DNA from: Aquipseudomonas alcaligenes
GTDB taxonomy: Bacteria; Pseudomonadota; Gammaproteobacteria; Pseudomonadales; Pseudomonadaceae
Length of the DNA stretch: 64,000 nt
Assembly (NCBI RefSeq): GCF_900156545.1
Contig: NZ_FTNW01000001.1
Location: 558,001 to 622,000, forward strand
Direction: 5' to 3'
The translations under genes were made by a program, and so were the position numbers. The notes below the pieces were generated by a model. It was not told where the DNA came from. It ran no database searches and saw nothing but the letters and a program-made list of their open reading frames with translations. This document shows, in pieces, positions 1-11,186 of this stretch (positions are counted from its first letter, which is position 1; the number at the start of each line of letters is the position of its first letter).

Positions 1-2176
1 TGGCGTAAGTCAGCAGGGCAAAACTGGCGGCATGTGATTCGGGGAAACCGTAGTCGCCGAAGCCTTTGATCTGCTCGAAGATACGCGCGGCAAACTCGGG
101 GCTGTAGCCACGTTCCAGCATGCCCTGGGTGAGCTTTTGCCGGTGCGGCTCCAGGCCGCCGTGCCGCTTCCAGGCGGCCATGCAGCGGCGCAGGTCATCC
201 GCTTCGCCTGGCGTATAGCCGGCGGCAACCACCGCCAGCTCCATAACCTGTTCCTGGAACAGGGGAATGCCCAGGGTGCGCTCGAAGACGGGCTTGAGTT
301 CAGCGCTGGGGTAGGTGACCGCCTCTTCCTGATTGCGGCGTCGCAGATAGGGATGAACCATGTCGCCCTGGATCGGGCCGGGGCGGACGATGGCCACTTC
401 GATGACCAGGTCGTAGTAACACTGTGGGCGCAGGCGCGGCAGCATGGCCATTTGTGCCCGTGACTCGATCTGGAATACGCCGATGGTGTCGGCGCGGCTG
501 ATCACCTCGTAGGTGGCCTTGTCCTCCTGGGGTAGCGTCGCCAGGGTCCAGCGCTGCTCGCGATAGCCTTCGATCAGGTCGAAGCAGCGGCGCAGTGCAG
601 TGAGCATGCCCAGGGCCAGCACATCGACCTTGAGCAGGCCGACTGCATCCAGGTCGTCCTTGTCCCACTGGATCACCGTGCGGTCGGCCATGGCCGTGTT
701 CTCTACCGGTACCAGTTCATGCAGCGGCTGCTCGGAGATGACGAAGCCACCGGGGTGCTGCGACAGGTGGCGAGGGAAGCCTATCAGTTGCCCGGTCAAC
801 GCCAGAAGGCGGCGTAGTAGCGGGCTTTGTGGGTCGAAGCCGGCCTCGCCCAGGCGTTCATCCGAGGGCAGGCGGTCGCTCCAGCGGCCGCAGCAGTCGG
901 CCAGGGCGCTCTGCTGTTCGGCCGGGAGGCCGAGGGTCTTGGCGACGTCGCGGATGGCGCCAGCGGCGTGGTAACGGTTGACCACGGCGGTGAGGGCGGC
1001 GCGATGGCGGCCATAGCGGCGAAACACGTACTGGATGACTTCCTCGCGACGCTCGTGCTCGAAGTCCACGTCGATATCCGGCGGCTCGTTGCGCTCGCGC
1101 GACAGGAAGCGCTCGAACAGCAGGTTGCTGCGGCTAGGGTCCAGCTCGGTGATGCCGAGGGCGAAGCACACCGCCGAGTTGGCCGCCGAGCCGCGCCCCT
1201 GGCAGAGGATGTGCTGGCTGCGGGCGAAGTCGACGATGTCGTGGACCGTGAGGAAGTAGCTCTCGTATTTCAGCTCGGCAATCAGCTGCAGCTCCTTCTC
1301 CAGCTGGTCGCGAACCTTTTGCGCCACGCCATTCGGCCAGCGTGTGCGTATGCCTTGCGCGACCAGGCGGCGCAGCCAGCTGGTAGGGCTCTCACCGGCG
1401 GGAACTACCTCATGGGGATACTGGTAGCGCAACTCACCCAGATCGAAGCGGCAGCGTGCGGCGATGCGCAGGCTCTCTTCCAGCAGCTCGGGTGGGTAGA
1501 GTTCGCGCAGCTCCTCCAGGCGCCGCAGATGCCGCTCGCCGTTGGCGAACAGATATTGCCCGGCCTCGGTCAGCGGCAGGTGCTGACGGATGGCCGTCAT
1601 ACAGTCCTGCAGGGCGCGGCGGCCGCGGGCATGCATGTGCACATCGCCACAGGCCACTGCGGGAATTCCCGTGTGCTTGGCGAGATCCAGCAGGTTGGTC
1701 AGCTTTGACGCATCATCCGGGCCTCGGTGCAGCTCGATACCCAGCCACAATCGCTGGCCAAAGCGCTCCTTAAGCCAGGTAGCGGCGCGGTGCTCGTCGT
1801 CCGCCAGCCAGATCGCCAGCAGACCGTCGAGCGGGCCTTGCAGGTCATCCGGCCGCAGGCGGTAGCGGCCTTTCTCTGCGCGGCGCCGGGCCTGGGTGAT
1901 CAGGTGGCAGAGCTGCTGGTAACCGGTGAGGTTACTGGCCAGCAGAACCAGCTTGGGGCCGGCCTCGATACGGACTTCACTGCCGACAATCAGCGGCACA
2001 CCCGTGGTCCTGGCGGCCTGCCAGGCGCGTACGATGCCGGCCAGACTGCACTCATCGGTGATCGCCAGTGCCTGGTAGCCCAGGCGCTGGGCGCGCTCGA
2101 ACAGCTCCAGGGCGCTGGAAGCCCCACGCTGGAAACTGAAGTTGGACAGGCAGTGCAGTTCGGCGTAGCCACTCAT
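1..2176 (-). CDS. dnaE2: Error-prone DNA polymerase DnaE2 (ImuC), C-terminus cut by window edge
   Basis: Alpha-subunit-like translesion polymerase of the SOS mutasome. About 725 codons are present; the family is usually a little over 1000 residues, so the C-terminal third lies outside the window. The N-terminus carries a PHP domain ([19 protein letters not shown]), followed by the C-family polymerase core with QGRGSAANS and the metal-binding [12 protein letters not shown]. The start is the ATG that overlaps the imuB stop by four bases (ATGA), so translation is coupled to imuB. It is the last gene of imuA-imuB-dnaE2. In this family DnaE2 supplies the catalysis and ImuB links it to the beta clamp. 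Identification is firm; only the missing end is unseen. Confidence 0.95.
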   Translation of the reverse strand, partial: MSGYAELHCLSNFSFQRGASSALELFERAQRLGYQALAITDECSLAGIVRAWQAARTTGVPLIVGSEVRIEAGPKLVLLASNLTGYQQLCHLITQARRRAEKGRYRLRPDDLQGPLDGLLAIWLADDEHRAATWLKERFGQRLWLGIELHRGPDDASKLTNLLDLAKHTGIPAVACGDVHMHARGRRALQDCMTAIRQHLPLTEAGQYLFANGERHLRRLEELRELYPPELLEESLRIAARCRFDLGELRYQYPHEVVPAGESPTSWLRRLVAQGIRTRWPNGVAQKVRDQLEKELQLIAELKYESYFLTVHDIVDFARSQHILCQGRGSAANSAVCFALGITELDPSRSNLLFERFLSRERNEPPDIDVDFEHERREEVIQYVFRRYGRHRAALTAVVNRYHAAGAIRDVAKTLGLPAEQQSALADCCGRWSDRLPSDERLGEAGFDPQSPLLRRLLALTGQLIGFPRHLSQHPGGFVISEQPLHELVPVENTAMADRTVIQWDKDDLDAVGLLKVDVLALGMLTALRRCFDLIEGYREQRWTLATLPQEDKATYEVISRADTIGVFQIESRAQMAMLPRLRPQCYYDLVIEVAIVRPGPIQGDMVHPYLRRRNQEEAVTYPSAELKPVFERTLGIPLFQEQVMELAVVAAGYTPGEADDLRRCMAAWKRHGGLEPHRQKLTQGMLERGYSPEFAARIFEQIKGFGDYGFPESHAASFALLTYA

Positions 2177-3579
2177 GCGAACCATCCGTGCAGCCACCAG
2201 CGGCTGTCCGTTCCCGGCTCGCGGAACACCCAGGCCTGCTGGCCGCTGCGCAGCCGTGCCCGGTAGTAGTCTCGACGCAGATCGCCACCATCCCACCAGC
2301 CGGATTCGATGCGCTCGGGGCCGGCCAGCAGCTGCAGCGGCGCCTCGCGCAGCGCTTCGGGCTCGCCCAGCAACCAGCCGGGACGTGGGCGAGTCTCGGT
2401 TGGTGCTCTGCCGGGATAGGGGCGCCAGGCGTGTTCGGGCCGCGGGTCGGCATGTGCACCGAGACCCTGCAGGGCATCATCGCCCAGGCGGGCGCGCAGG
2501 CGCTCGCGTAGCTGTTCCCAGCCGAGGCTCTGCTGTGGTCGAGCCTCGAACAGCTCCCGCCGTTGCGGTACGAAGGCCGGCAAGTCGCGGGCTTGCAGGT
2601 GCAGCGCCAATACCGGTGCCGGCAGCTGCAGCTGCTCCAGGCGCGTGCGGGTCAGCTCGAACAGCCGGTCCGCTTCGCGTTCGGCGGCGAGCAGGCCGAC
2701 GTTCAGCCCGGTCGGCACGCCGCTGCGGTGTTCAAGCATGAGGGTGAAGCGCTGTACACCGCTGTCGCGGCCCGCCAGGTAGGCGGCCAGATCACTGATG
2801 ACACGGCGCAGTGGGAAGAGTAGGGCCTGATGCGACTGAACCTCGAAATTCAACTCGATACGCGTGCTGAACTCGTCCGGCGGCAGGTAGAAGTCCAGGG
2901 CCAGCGGACGGCGGCCCAACAGGCGGTCGAGATGTTCCAGCAGGCTGGCGGGGAAGCGCCGTGCCAGGGTTTCGCGCGGCAGCCGCAACACGGCGTCCAG
3001 CCTGCGCAGACCCATGCGCAGCAGTGCCTCGGCTTCGTCACGGCCAAGCCCGGCAGGCTGTACCGGCAAGCGGCCGATGGTCTGGGCGAGGGTAGTCTCG
3101 TCTGCCACGGCCAGGCCGTCGTGAACATTGGCCAGGGCGCGAGCGGCCGCCGGGTTGGGCGCCAGGACGATGCGTCGCTGATAGCCAAGCAGCTCCAGTT
3201 CCTCGCGCAGGCGGGCCTCCAGGCGAGGCCAGGGGCCGAACAGGGCGAGGCTGGATTGCACTTCCAGCAGCAGGGCGCGGGGATAGTGCAGGCTGACCTG
3301 CGAACTGAAGCGGTAGGCCCAGCTGGCGAGAAACGCCTGGCAGTGCGCGATGGCCGCCAGGTCATAGTCGGCAGTGGCGAAATCACGGCTCAGTAGCTGG
3401 GCGGTGCTCAGGAGCATGCCGGCGCGCAAGCCAAGCTCGCGGGCCGCCGGGTTGAGCGTCTGTATGACGCGACGGTTGGCCGGCCCGGCGAGCAGCGCGA
3501 GCGGCGTGTGCGGGTCATCCCGCTGGCGTAGCGCATGGTCCAGCGCGAGTTGCGGCAGGAGGATACAAGCCCAGCGCAT
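2173..3579 (-). CDS. imuB: ImuB, Y-family polymerase-like mutasome subunit
   Basis: Y-family DNA polymerase homologue of about 468 residues that acts with ImuA and DnaE2 in damage-induced mutagenesis. The N-terminus reads [14 protein letters not shown], where active Y-family enzymes carry a metal-binding Asp-x-Asp type motif. The catalytic acids therefore look absent, as expected for ImuB, which is a scaffold rather than a polymerase. The start was placed at this Met because it matches the family N-terminus; the frame stays open about 29 codons further upstream, into imuA. It begins 9 bp after the imuA stop and overlaps dnaE2 by 4 bp, giving a tight operon. Confidence 0.92.
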   Translation of the reverse strand: MRWACILLPQLALDHALRQRDDPHTPLALLAGPANRRVIQTLNPAARELGLRAGMLLSTAQLLSRDFATADYDLAAIAHCQAFLASWAYRFSSQVSLHYPRALLLEVQSSLALFGPWPRLEARLREELELLGYQRRIVLAPNPAAARALANVHDGLAVADETTLAQTIGRLPVQPAGLGRDEAEALLRMGLRRLDAVLRLPRETLARRFPASLLEHLDRLLGRRPLALDFYLPPDEFSTRIELNFEVQSHQALLFPLRRVISDLAAYLAGRDSGVQRFTLMLEHRSGVPTGLNVGLLAAEREADRLFELTRTRLEQLQLPAPVLALHLQARDLPAFVPQRRELFEARPQQSLGWEQLRERLRARLGDDALQGLGAHADPRPEHAWRPYPGRAPTETRPRPGWLLGEPEALREAPLQLLAGPERIESGWWDGGDLRRDYYRARLRSGQQAWVFREPGTDSRWWLHGWFA

Positions 3580-3587
3580 GGCGACGA

Positions 3588-4214
3588 TCAGATCCGGATG
3601 GCGTGGGCCGGTGCCAGGCCGCCACGGCATTTGAGCACACGCAATTGGCCAGATCCCTCCAGCCACAGGCGCAAGGCCGCAGGCGAGGGGTTGTGCGCGG
3701 CACTGGCCGGGCGATAGGCGAAGGCCAGGGTATGCCCGGTTTCAGCGGCTACTTGCAGGCGGCGCAGGGCGCGGTCGCTGGCGTGTTCCGGCCAGCACAG
3801 TACGGCGCCACAGCTGCCGGAGCGCAGGCACTGCTCGGCGGCCCACAAGGTTTCCTCCCTACGGGCACGAATGATCTCCAGGCGGTCCAGATCGATACCT
3901 GCCGCCTGCCAGGCGGGGGCATACGGCAGGTAGGGAGGGGCCACCAGGACCAGGCGTTCGCCGGCCCGGCTCAGACGCGCCAGGGTCGGCCACAGCAGGC
4001 GCAGTTCCCCCGTGCCGGGGGCGGACAGCAGGATCTCGCTGAGCGCCTCCTCGGGCCAGCCCCCACCTGGCAGTACAGCGTCGAGCGTGGCATGGCCTGT
4101 GGGATGGGTGCCGGCCTTCGGCGCCAGGGCCTGGCCCTTCCATACACGGCGCTCATCCAGCAGGTTTGCTAGGGCAATGTTTCGGGCGTTCATGAGGTGT
4201 GTCTGGGCATGCAT
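3588..4214 (-). CDS. imuA: ImuA, RecA/SulA-like mutasome subunit
   Basis: First gene of the SOS mutasome cassette. The product is about 208 residues with a degenerate RecA-like fold: PGGGWPEEALSEILL in place of a Walker A loop, then a hydrophobic strand RLVLVAPP. In this family ImuA is an accessory protein that binds ImuB and RecA. Two starts are possible, the Met at 4214 (MHAQTH) and the Met at 4193 (MNARNIALANLLDERRVWKG); the family-like sequence begins at the second, and neither has a strong ribosome-binding site. A LexA box lies 19 bp upstream of the 4214 start, so expression should be SOS-controlled. Confidence 0.88.
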   Translation of the reverse strand: MHAQTHLMNARNIALANLLDERRVWKGQALAPKAGTHPTGHATLDAVLPGGGWPEEALSEILLSAPGTGELRLLWPTLARLSRAGERLVLVAPPYLPYAPAWQAAGIDLDRLEIIRARREETLWAAEQCLRSGSCGAVLCWPEHASDRALRRLQVAAETGHTLAFAYRPASAAHNPSPAALRLWLEGSGQLRVLKCRGGLAPAHAIRI

Positions 4215-4232
4215 GGCGATATCGCTTAAATA

Positions 4233-4248
4233 CTGTATATAAAAACAG
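4233..4248 (-). promoter_or_regulatory. LexA (SOS) box for imuA-imuB-dnaE2
   Basis: The 16-mer CTGTATATAAAAACAG is a full match to the gammaproteobacterial CTG-N10-CAG SOS box with an AT-rich core. It lies in the only gap between imuA and dnaX and overlaps likely -10 sequences of the imu operon (TATATA, TATTTA on the minus strand), so LexA bound here would block RNA polymerase. Confidence 0.9.
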
Positions 4249-4371
4249 TATTCGATGAGGCGGAGGTCAGCAAGCCCACCCCGATGAGGGGCGCAGTCCA
4301 TGGCGGATGCAATTTACCCGGTGCTCCGCTAGGATTAGCCACTTCCGCACTCTCAGCCGCGACGGTTTTTC

Positions 4372-6486
<2,115 letters not shown>

Positions 6487-6510
6487 GTCGATTAGCCGAG
6501 GAACACCATC

Positions 6511-6837
6511 ATGATGAAAGGCGGCATGGCGGGCCTGATGAAGCAGGCCCAGCAGATGCAGGAAAAAATGCAGAAGATGCAGGAAGAGCTGGCCAACGCC
6601 GAAGTCACCGGCCAGTCCGGTGCCGGCCTGGTGAGCGTGGTGATGACCGGTCGCCACGACGTCAAGCGCATCACCCTGGACGACAGCCTGATGCAGGAAG
6701 ACAAGGAAGTGCTGGAAGACCTGATCGCCGCTGCGGTGAACGACGCCGTGCGCAAGGTCGAGCAGAACAGCCAGGAGAAGATGGCCGGTATGACCGCCGG
6801 CATGCAGCTCCCGCCTGGTTTCAAGATGCCCTTCTGA
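6511..6837 (+). CDS. ybaB: YbaB/EbfC nucleoid-associated protein
   Basis: Small DNA-binding protein of 108 residues, the usual length for the family. It has a Met/Gln/Lys-rich N-terminal helix ([15 protein letters not shown]), then the conserved core with [16 protein letters not shown] and the C-terminal [14 protein letters not shown]. Family members dimerise into tweezers that bind DNA. It starts 24 bp after dnaX behind a GAGGAA ribosome-binding site, and dnaX and recR flank it on the same strand. Two adjacent ATG codons could serve as start; the first is used here. Confidence 0.95.
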   Translation: MMKGGMAGLMKQAQQMQEKMQKMQEELANAEVTGQSGAGLVSVVMTGRHDVKRITLDDSLMQEDKEVLEDLIAAAVNDAVRKVEQNSQEKMAGMTAGMQLPPGFKMPF

Positions 6838-6893
6838 TAAAACGTACCGCCCAGCCACTGCGCATAGCTGTGTTGCAAGCCGGCCCGGACATC

Positions 6894-6914
6894 CTCATTT
6901 ACGGCCAGTAAACT
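6894..6914. repeat. Core of an intergenic repeat element (CTCATTTAC-N5-GTAAACT)
   Basis: This 21-bp core recurs at 55716-55736 with the same 5-bp spacer. Around it, bases about 6865-6950 form an imperfect inverted arrangement (GCTGTG...GCAAG on the left, CTTGC...CACAGCG on the right). It resembles a dispersed pseudomonad intergenic repeat; it encodes no protein that I can see. Confidence 0.5.
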
Positions 6915-6987
6915 CCGGTGCCCGTGCCGTCTTGCGCCTTGCTCTGCACAGCGTCTGAACGGCACTTACACCGCAGTGGCTCAAGCC

Positions 6988-7046
6988 GTAGCCCGGATGC
7001 AATCCGGGGCTGCTGAGCAAGGTTTCCCGGATTGCATCCGGGCTAC
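6988..7046. repeat. REP-like inverted repeat
   Basis: Two 21-bp arms, 6988-7008 and 7026-7046, are perfect reverse complements (GTAGCCCGGATGCAATCCGGG) around a 17-bp spacer. This motif is a well-known dispersed palindromic element in some pseudomonads. It ends 32 bp before recR and could fold in the transcript between ybaB and recR. Confidence 0.85.
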
Positions 7047-7078
7047 GATTCTAAAAGCATGCATTTGGTAGTTCTTCC

Positions 7079-7678
7079 ATGAGCTTCAGCCCGCTGATCC
7101 GCCAACTGATCGATTCGCTGCGCCTGCTCCCCGGTGTCGGGCAGAAGACCGCGCAGCGCATGGCCCTGCAGTTGCTGGAGCGCGATCGTAGCGGTGGCAT
7201 GCGTCTGTCGCAGGCGCTGGCGGCGGCCATGGAGGGGGTGGGGCACTGCAAGCGTTGCCGCACCCTGAGCGAGGACGAGCTGTGCCCGCAGTGCAGCGAT
7301 CCGCGCCGCGACGACTCGCTGCTGTGCGTGGTGGAGGGACCGCTGGACGTGTTCGCGGTGGAGCAGACCGGCTATCGCGGGCGCTACTTCGTGCTCAAGG
7401 GCCATCTCTCGCCGCTGGATGGCCTGGGCCCGGAAGCCATCGGCATTCCCGAGTTGCTGGCGCATATCGGCGCCAGCCAGTTCTCTGAGGTGATCCTCGC
7501 CACCAACCCGACGGTGGAGGGCGAGGCCACGGCTCACTACATCGCGCAGATGCTGGCGGGCAAGGGCATCGTGCTGTCGCGCATCGCCCATGGCGTGCCG
7601 CTGGGTGGCGAGCTGGAGCTGGTGGATGGCGGCACCCTGGCCCATGCCCTGGCTGGGCGCCGGCCGATTTCCGGCTGA
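7079..7678 (+). CDS. recR: Recombination protein RecR
   Basis: Recombination mediator of 199 residues that works with RecF and RecO to load RecA at gaps. Visible: the N-terminal helix-hairpin-helix ([17 protein letters not shown]), the four-cysteine zinc finger ([16 protein letters not shown]), and the Toprim domain ([25 protein letters not shown]). The length is standard. The ribosome-binding site is poor, and a REP-like hairpin lies just upstream, so expression may depend on read-through from dnaX-ybaB. The stop is one base from the stop of the convergent GNAT gene. Confidence 0.97.
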   Translation: MSFSPLIRQLIDSLRLLPGVGQKTAQRMALQLLERDRSGGMRLSQALAAAMEGVGHCKRCRTLSEDELCPQCSDPRRDDSLLCVVEGPLDVFAVEQTGYRGRYFVLKGHLSPLDGLGPEAIGIPELLAHIGASQFSEVILATNPTVEGEATAHYIAQMLAGKGIVLSRIAHGVPLGGELELVDGGTLAHALAGRRPISG

Positions 7679-7679
7679 T

Positions 7680-8153
7680 TCAGTAGCGCGCCAGCGTCTG
7701 CAGCTCGGCGTCATCCATCTCGTAAGCGATCCATTTCTGCACCGGGCGACCGCCCAGACGCTGGTAGAAACTTTCCGCGCGAGCATTGCCGGCCAGTACG
7801 TCCCAGTGCAGGCGTCCGGCACCTTGCTCCAGCGCCCATTGCGCCAGCGTGCCCAGCAGTTGCCTGCCTAGAGCCTGTGAGCGCCAGGGCGCCGTCACAT
7901 ACAGCTCCTTGAGGCGCACGGTCGGGCGCAGATCAACGGTGAACGGGACGAGCAGCGCAACGGCGTAGCCGCGCAGCTCGCCTGCGGCCTCGGCGACGAA
8001 GACCTGGCATTGCGCCGCGGGGCCGAAGGCGCGTCGGTGTAACGCGGCTTCGTCCACGGCGAAGTCCGCCAGGTAGTCCTCGAAAGCGGCCAGCTGGCGC
8101 ATCAGCGTAAGCAGCTGCGGCACGTCCGCCGCGCAGGCCTGGCGGATCAGCAT
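7680..8153 (-). CDS. GNAT-family N-acetyltransferase
   Basis: 157-residue acetyltransferase of unknown substrate. The GNAT core is clear: motif A region LKELYVTAPWRSQALGRQLLGTLAQWALEQG, where the acetyl-CoA loop would be R/Q-x-x-G-x-G/A and here reads RSQALGR, then WDVLAGNARAESFYQRLGG. It resembles diamine/spermidine-type GNATs, but the substrate cannot be read from sequence. Its start overlaps the end of the rhodanese gene by 7 bp (ATGCTGA), so the two are probably translated together under control of the region next to the FtrA-like regulator. Confidence 0.88.
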   Translation of the reverse strand: MLIRQACAADVPQLLTLMRQLAAFEDYLADFAVDEAALHRRAFGPAAQCQVFVAEAAGELRGYAVALLVPFTVDLRPTVRLKELYVTAPWRSQALGRQLLGTLAQWALEQGAGRLHWDVLAGNARAESFYQRLGGRPVQKWIAYEMDDAELQTLARY

Positions 8154-8584
8154 GCGCAGCTGACGCTCTGCGGCGCGGCGCTCGGCTGGGCATCGCCGCC
8201 GACCAGGCTCAGGCCCTCATCGAGCCAGCCGGTGACGCCGCCGATCATCTCCTTCACCGCGTAGCCGAGGCTCGCCAGGCGCACGGCGGCGCGGTGCACG
8301 CCGTTGCAGTGCGGGCCGGCGCAGTAGACGACGAACAGAGTGTCGCGGGGAAATTCAGCCATGCGCTCGGTGCTCATCAGGCGGTGCGGGATGTTGATGG
8401 CGCCGGGTACGTGGCCGGCGGCGTAGGCGGCCTCGCCGCGTACATCGACCAGCACGTAGTCGACCTGGCCTTCCTGCCGGCTACGGTAGACGTCCGAGCA
8501 GTCGGTCTCGAAGGCGAGGCGCTGGCTGAAATGCATCAGGGCGATGGCGGAAGTGGCGGCGGGGAACTGGCTGACCAGGCTCAT
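8147..8584 (-). CDS. Rhodanese-like domain protein
   Basis: Single-domain rhodanese of 145 residues. Visible family motifs are VLVDVRGEAAYAAGHVPGAINIP, the active-site loop VVYCAGPHCNG with the catalytic cysteine, and the GGVTGWLDEG end. It would carry a persulfide on the loop cysteine; the physiological acceptor is unknown. It starts at MSLVSQ and its upstream region is shared with the divergent FtrA-like regulator, an arrangement often seen for rhodanese/ftrA pairs. It overlaps the downstream GNAT gene by 7 bp. Confidence 0.9.
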   Translation of the reverse strand: MSLVSQFPAATSAIALMHFSQRLAFETDCSDVYRSRQEGQVDYVLVDVRGEAAYAAGHVPGAINIPHRLMSTERMAEFPRDTLFVVYCAGPHCNGVHRAAVRLASLGYAVKEMIGGVTGWLDEGLSLVGGDAQPSAAPQSVSCAC

Positions 8585-8611
8585 GGTGGAACTCCTCGTG
8601 ATGGGGTACGG

Positions 8612-8650
8612 CGCCACTGTATGAGTCGCCGCGACTCCGCTACAGTGGCG
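8612..8650. promoter_or_regulatory. Nested palindrome in the rhodanese/ftrA divergent promoter
   Basis: The outer arms CGCCACTGTA (8612-8621) and TACAGTGGCG (8641-8650) are perfect reverse complements. Between them lies a second 15-bp perfect palindrome, GAGTCGCCGCGACTC (8623-8637). The site occupies the middle of the 96-bp gap between the two divergent starts, where an operator is expected. The binding protein is unknown; the FtrA-like regulator is the obvious candidate. Confidence 0.6.
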
Positions 8651-8680
8651 GCTCGGACAGGTATCGGAAATTTTCCGCCA

Positions 8681-9676
8681 ATGCGCAACGACCCCGGCCT
8701 GGTGGCCATCCTCGCCTATGACGGCCTGTGCACTTTCGAATTCGGTATCGCCGTGGAGATCTTCGGCCTGGCGCGGCCGGAGTTCGATTTCCCCTGGTAT
8801 CGCCACCGCATCGTCGGCCTCGACGAGGGCCCGATGCGCGCCACGGGTGGCATCCGGGTGCTGGCCGATGCCGGCCTGGAAGGCTTGGCCGAGGCCCGCA
8901 CCATCATCGTTCCCGGCTGGCGCGACCGTGCCGAGCTGCCGCCGCCGGCGTTGCTCGATGCCCTGCGCGAGGCCCACGGGCGTGGCGCGCGGCTGCTGTC
9001 GATCTGTTCCGGGGTGTTCGTGCTGGCGGCCAGCGGTCTGCTCGACGGCCAGCGCGCCACCACCCACTGGCGCTACACGGATGAGCTGGCGCAGCGCTAC
9101 CCGGCCATCGAGGTGGACCCGCAGGTGCTGTATGTCGACGCCGGCCAGCTGATCACCTCGGCCGGTAGCGCCGCTGGCATTGATGCCTGTCTGCACCTGG
9201 TGGCGCGTGACTTCGGCAACCAGATCGCCAATCGCGTGGCCCAGCGTCTGGTGATGGCGCCGCAGCGTGCCGGCGGCCAGGCGCAGTTCATCCCCGCGCC
9301 GGTGGCGCACTCGGCGCGCCATGATCTGTCCGGCCTGCTGGAGTGGGTGCGCCAGCGCCTCGATCAGCCACTGGAGGTCAGGCAGCTGGCGGCGCGTGTG
9401 GCGATGAGCGAGCGCACCTTCCTGCGCCGTTTCGGCGCGGCCACCGGCATGACGCCCAAGGCCTGGTTGCAACACGAGCGCTTGTCCCGTGCCCGCGAGC
9501 TGCTGGAGGGCGGTGCGCAGAGCGTCGAGCATATCGCCGAGCAGTGTGGCTATCGCACCGTGGAGAGTTTTCGCGTTGCTTTCCGCAACCATCTGGGGCT
9601 ATCGCCAAGCGCCTATCGCGAGCGCTTCGGCAGGCACGGCACGAAAGCCCAGACGCCGCTGGCGCAAAACACATGA
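8681..9676 (+). CDS. FtrA-type AraC regulator with DJ-1/PfpI domain
   Basis: 331-residue transcription regulator. Residues about 5-175 form a GATase1/DJ-1/PfpI-like domain with the nucleophile-elbow sequence LLSICSGVFVLAASGLL and ATTHWRY. Residues about 215-320 form the double helix-turn-helix AraC domain (VAMSERTFLRRFGAATGMTPKAWL, IAEQCGYRTVESFRVAFRNHLGLSPSAYR). This is the FtrA/GlxA architecture. The start MRNDPGLVAILAYDG fits the domain start; the frame is open further upstream, but that would run through the palindromic operator. It is divergent from the rhodanese-GNAT pair, which it probably controls. Confidence 0.9.
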   Translation: MRNDPGLVAILAYDGLCTFEFGIAVEIFGLARPEFDFPWYRHRIVGLDEGPMRATGGIRVLADAGLEGLAEARTIIVPGWRDRAELPPPALLDALREAHGRGARLLSICSGVFVLAASGLLDGQRATTHWRYTDELAQRYPAIEVDPQVLYVDAGQLITSAGSAAGIDACLHLVARDFGNQIANRVAQRLVMAPQRAGGQAQFIPAPVAHSARHDLSGLLEWVRQRLDQPLEVRQLAARVAMSERTFLRRFGAATGMTPKAWLQHERLSRARELLEGGAQSVEHIAEQCGYRTVESFRVAFRNHLGLSPSAYRERFGRHGTKAQTPLAQNT

Positions 9677-9693
9677 GAAGCATTACCATTCGC
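9675..9693 (+). promoter_or_regulatory. Candidate Fur box before the ECF sigma gene
   Basis: GAGAAGCATTACCATTCGC matches 12 of 19 positions of the Fur consensus and keeps the ATTA/CATT core. It lies 33-51 bp upstream of the ECF sigma start and overlaps the end of the ftrA-like gene. Iron-starvation sigma genes of this type are normally Fur-repressed. Confidence 0.55.
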
Positions 9694-9725
9694 GCCAATT
9701 CCACGTCCAGCGGCAGACGTATCCC

Positions 9726-10238
9726 ATGGCGGTTAGCGCGGTCTCACAGCAACAAACCCTCCAGCAGCTTTACCGGGATCACCACGGCTGGCTGATCAGC
9801 TGGTTGCGGCGGCGCATGGACTGCTCTCAGGGGGCCGCCGACCTGGCCCAGGACACTTTCCTGCGCCTGCTGAGCAAGGAGCGCGATCTCGCGCCGCTGC
9901 GTGAGCCGCGTGCCTACCTGTCGACCATCGCCCATGGGCTGCTGGTCAATCACTGGCGGCGCCTGGCCATCGAGCGTGCCTATCTCGAATCCCTGGCCCA
10001 GCAGCCGGAGGAGTACGCCCCCTCGCCGGAGCAGCGCGAGCTGATCATGGCTTCCCTGCTGCAGATCGACGCCTTGCTGCGGCGTCTGCCGGGCAAGGTG
10101 CGCGATGCTTTCCTCCTGGCTCAGCTCGATGGCCTGACCTACGCGCAGATTGCCGTAAAGCTCGGTGTGTCCGAGCGTATGGTGAAGAAGTACATGGCCC
10201 AGGCCATGCTCCATTGCCTGACCCTGGCGCAGGACTGA
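9726..10238 (+). CDS. FecI-type ECF sigma factor
   Basis: 170-residue extracytoplasmic-function sigma factor of the iron-starvation class. Region 2 is visible in LYRDHHGWLISWLRRRMDCSQGAADLAQDTFLRLL and AYLSTIAHGLLVNHWRR, and region 4 in LRRLPGKVRDAFLLAQLDGLTYAQIAVKLGVSERMVKKY. The start MAVSAVSQQQ gives the usual family length. It is followed 3 bp later by the FecR anti-sigma gene and then by the TonB receptor, so this is a cell-surface signalling unit in which the receptor sends the signal, FecR relays it and this sigma factor transcribes the receptor. Confidence 0.93.
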   Translation: MAVSAVSQQQTLQQLYRDHHGWLISWLRRRMDCSQGAADLAQDTFLRLLSKERDLAPLREPRAYLSTIAHGLLVNHWRRLAIERAYLESLAQQPEEYAPSPEQRELIMASLLQIDALLRRLPGKVRDAFLLAQLDGLTYAQIAVKLGVSERMVKKYMAQAMLHCLTLAQD

Positions 10239-10241
10239 GGC

Positions 10242-11186
10242 ATGGGCCAGTCGATTGATTTTGCCGTGTTGCAGCAGGCCGCCGACTGGTTCGCCCGGCT
10301 GCGCGACGAGCATGCCAGCGAACAGGACCGGCTCGCCTGGCAGCACTGGCTGGAGGCCCGGCCGCAGCATCGCCAGGCCTGGCTGCGGGTGGAGAGCATC
10401 AGCGGCCAGTTCGAACGCCTGCCGCAGCGCCAGGCGGCGCGTTCGGCACTGCAGGCACGTGGAGTGGAACGGCGCCAGGCGCTTAAGGCGCTATCCATCG
10501 TGGCAGGCGTTGGTCTGCTCGGGCTGGGCGGCCGTGCATTGCCCTGGCAGCAGTGGCAGGCCAGCCAGCGCACGGCGGTGGGCGAGGTACGTGACAGCCA
10601 ACTGGCCGATGGCAGCCGCCTGTGGCTGAACACCGACAGCGCGCTGGACGTGGATTTCACTGCCCAACTGCGACGCCTGGCGCTGTACCGCGGCGAGGTG
10701 CTGGTCGAGGCGGCCGACGATGCGCGGCCGTTGTGGCTGGAGACCGCGCATGCGCGCCTGCGCGTGCAGGGCGGGCGTTTCGCCGTGCGCCAGCTGGACG
10801 ACGGCTACCTGGTCTCGACCCAGGTCGGCGCGCTGGAGATTATCGGTGCCCGCCGGCAGAGCCTGGTAGCGGGACAGCAGGCCTATTTCGATGCCCACTG
10901 GGTGGATAGCCCGGTGCCGTTGCGCCAGGGCCAGCAGGCCTGGACCCACGGCATTCTGCAGGCCGATGACATGCCGTTGGGAGAGTTCGTCGCCGAGCTG
11001 AGCCGCCACCAGCGAGGACATCTGGGCTGCGATCCGCGGGTGGCCAACCTGCGCCTGGTCGGTGCCTTCCCGCTGGCGCAGCCGGCGCGCATCTACGCCG
11101 CCCTGGAGGCCAGCCTGCCGGTGCGTGTGGTGCATCGCCTGCCGTGGTGGATCAGCATCGAGCCGCGCCATTCAGCTGCGACTTGA
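10242..11186 (+). CDS. FecR-type anti-sigma regulator
   Basis: 314-residue single-span membrane regulator. The cytoplasmic N-terminus has the FecR signature (AADWFARLRDEHASEQDRLAWQHWLEARPQHRQAW). A membrane segment lies near residues 84-100 (LSIVAGVGLLGLGG). The periplasmic part carries the FecR domain (ADGSRLWLNTDSALDVDF, LYRGEVLVEA) and a C-terminal STN-binding region. In this family the periplasmic end contacts the receptor's signalling domain, and the N-terminus holds or activates the sigma factor. It lies between the sigma and receptor genes on the same strand. Confidence 0.93.
   Translation: MGQSIDFAVLQQAADWFARLRDEHASEQDRLAWQHWLEARPQHRQAWLRVESISGQFERLPQRQAARSALQARGVERRQALKALSIVAGVGLLGLGGRALPWQQWQASQRTAVGEVRDSQLADGSRLWLNTDSALDVDFTAQLRRLALYRGEVLVEAADDARPLWLETAHARLRVQGGRFAVRQLDDGYLVSTQVGALEIIGARRQSLVAGQQAYFDAHWVDSPVPLRQGQQAWTHGILQADDMPLGEFVAELSRHQRGHLGCDPRVANLRLVGAFPLAQPARIYAALEASLPVRVVHRLPWWISIEPRHSAAT

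Noticed and set aside
2188-3396. Plus-strand frames across imuB
   Set aside because: They are antisense to the conserved imuB and lack any motif.
8147-9592. Long minus-strand open frame of 481 codons across the FtrA-like gene
   Set aside because: Only its last 145 codons (the rhodanese) show a protein family; the rest is antisense to the clearly conserved AraC regulator and is a high-G+C shadow.
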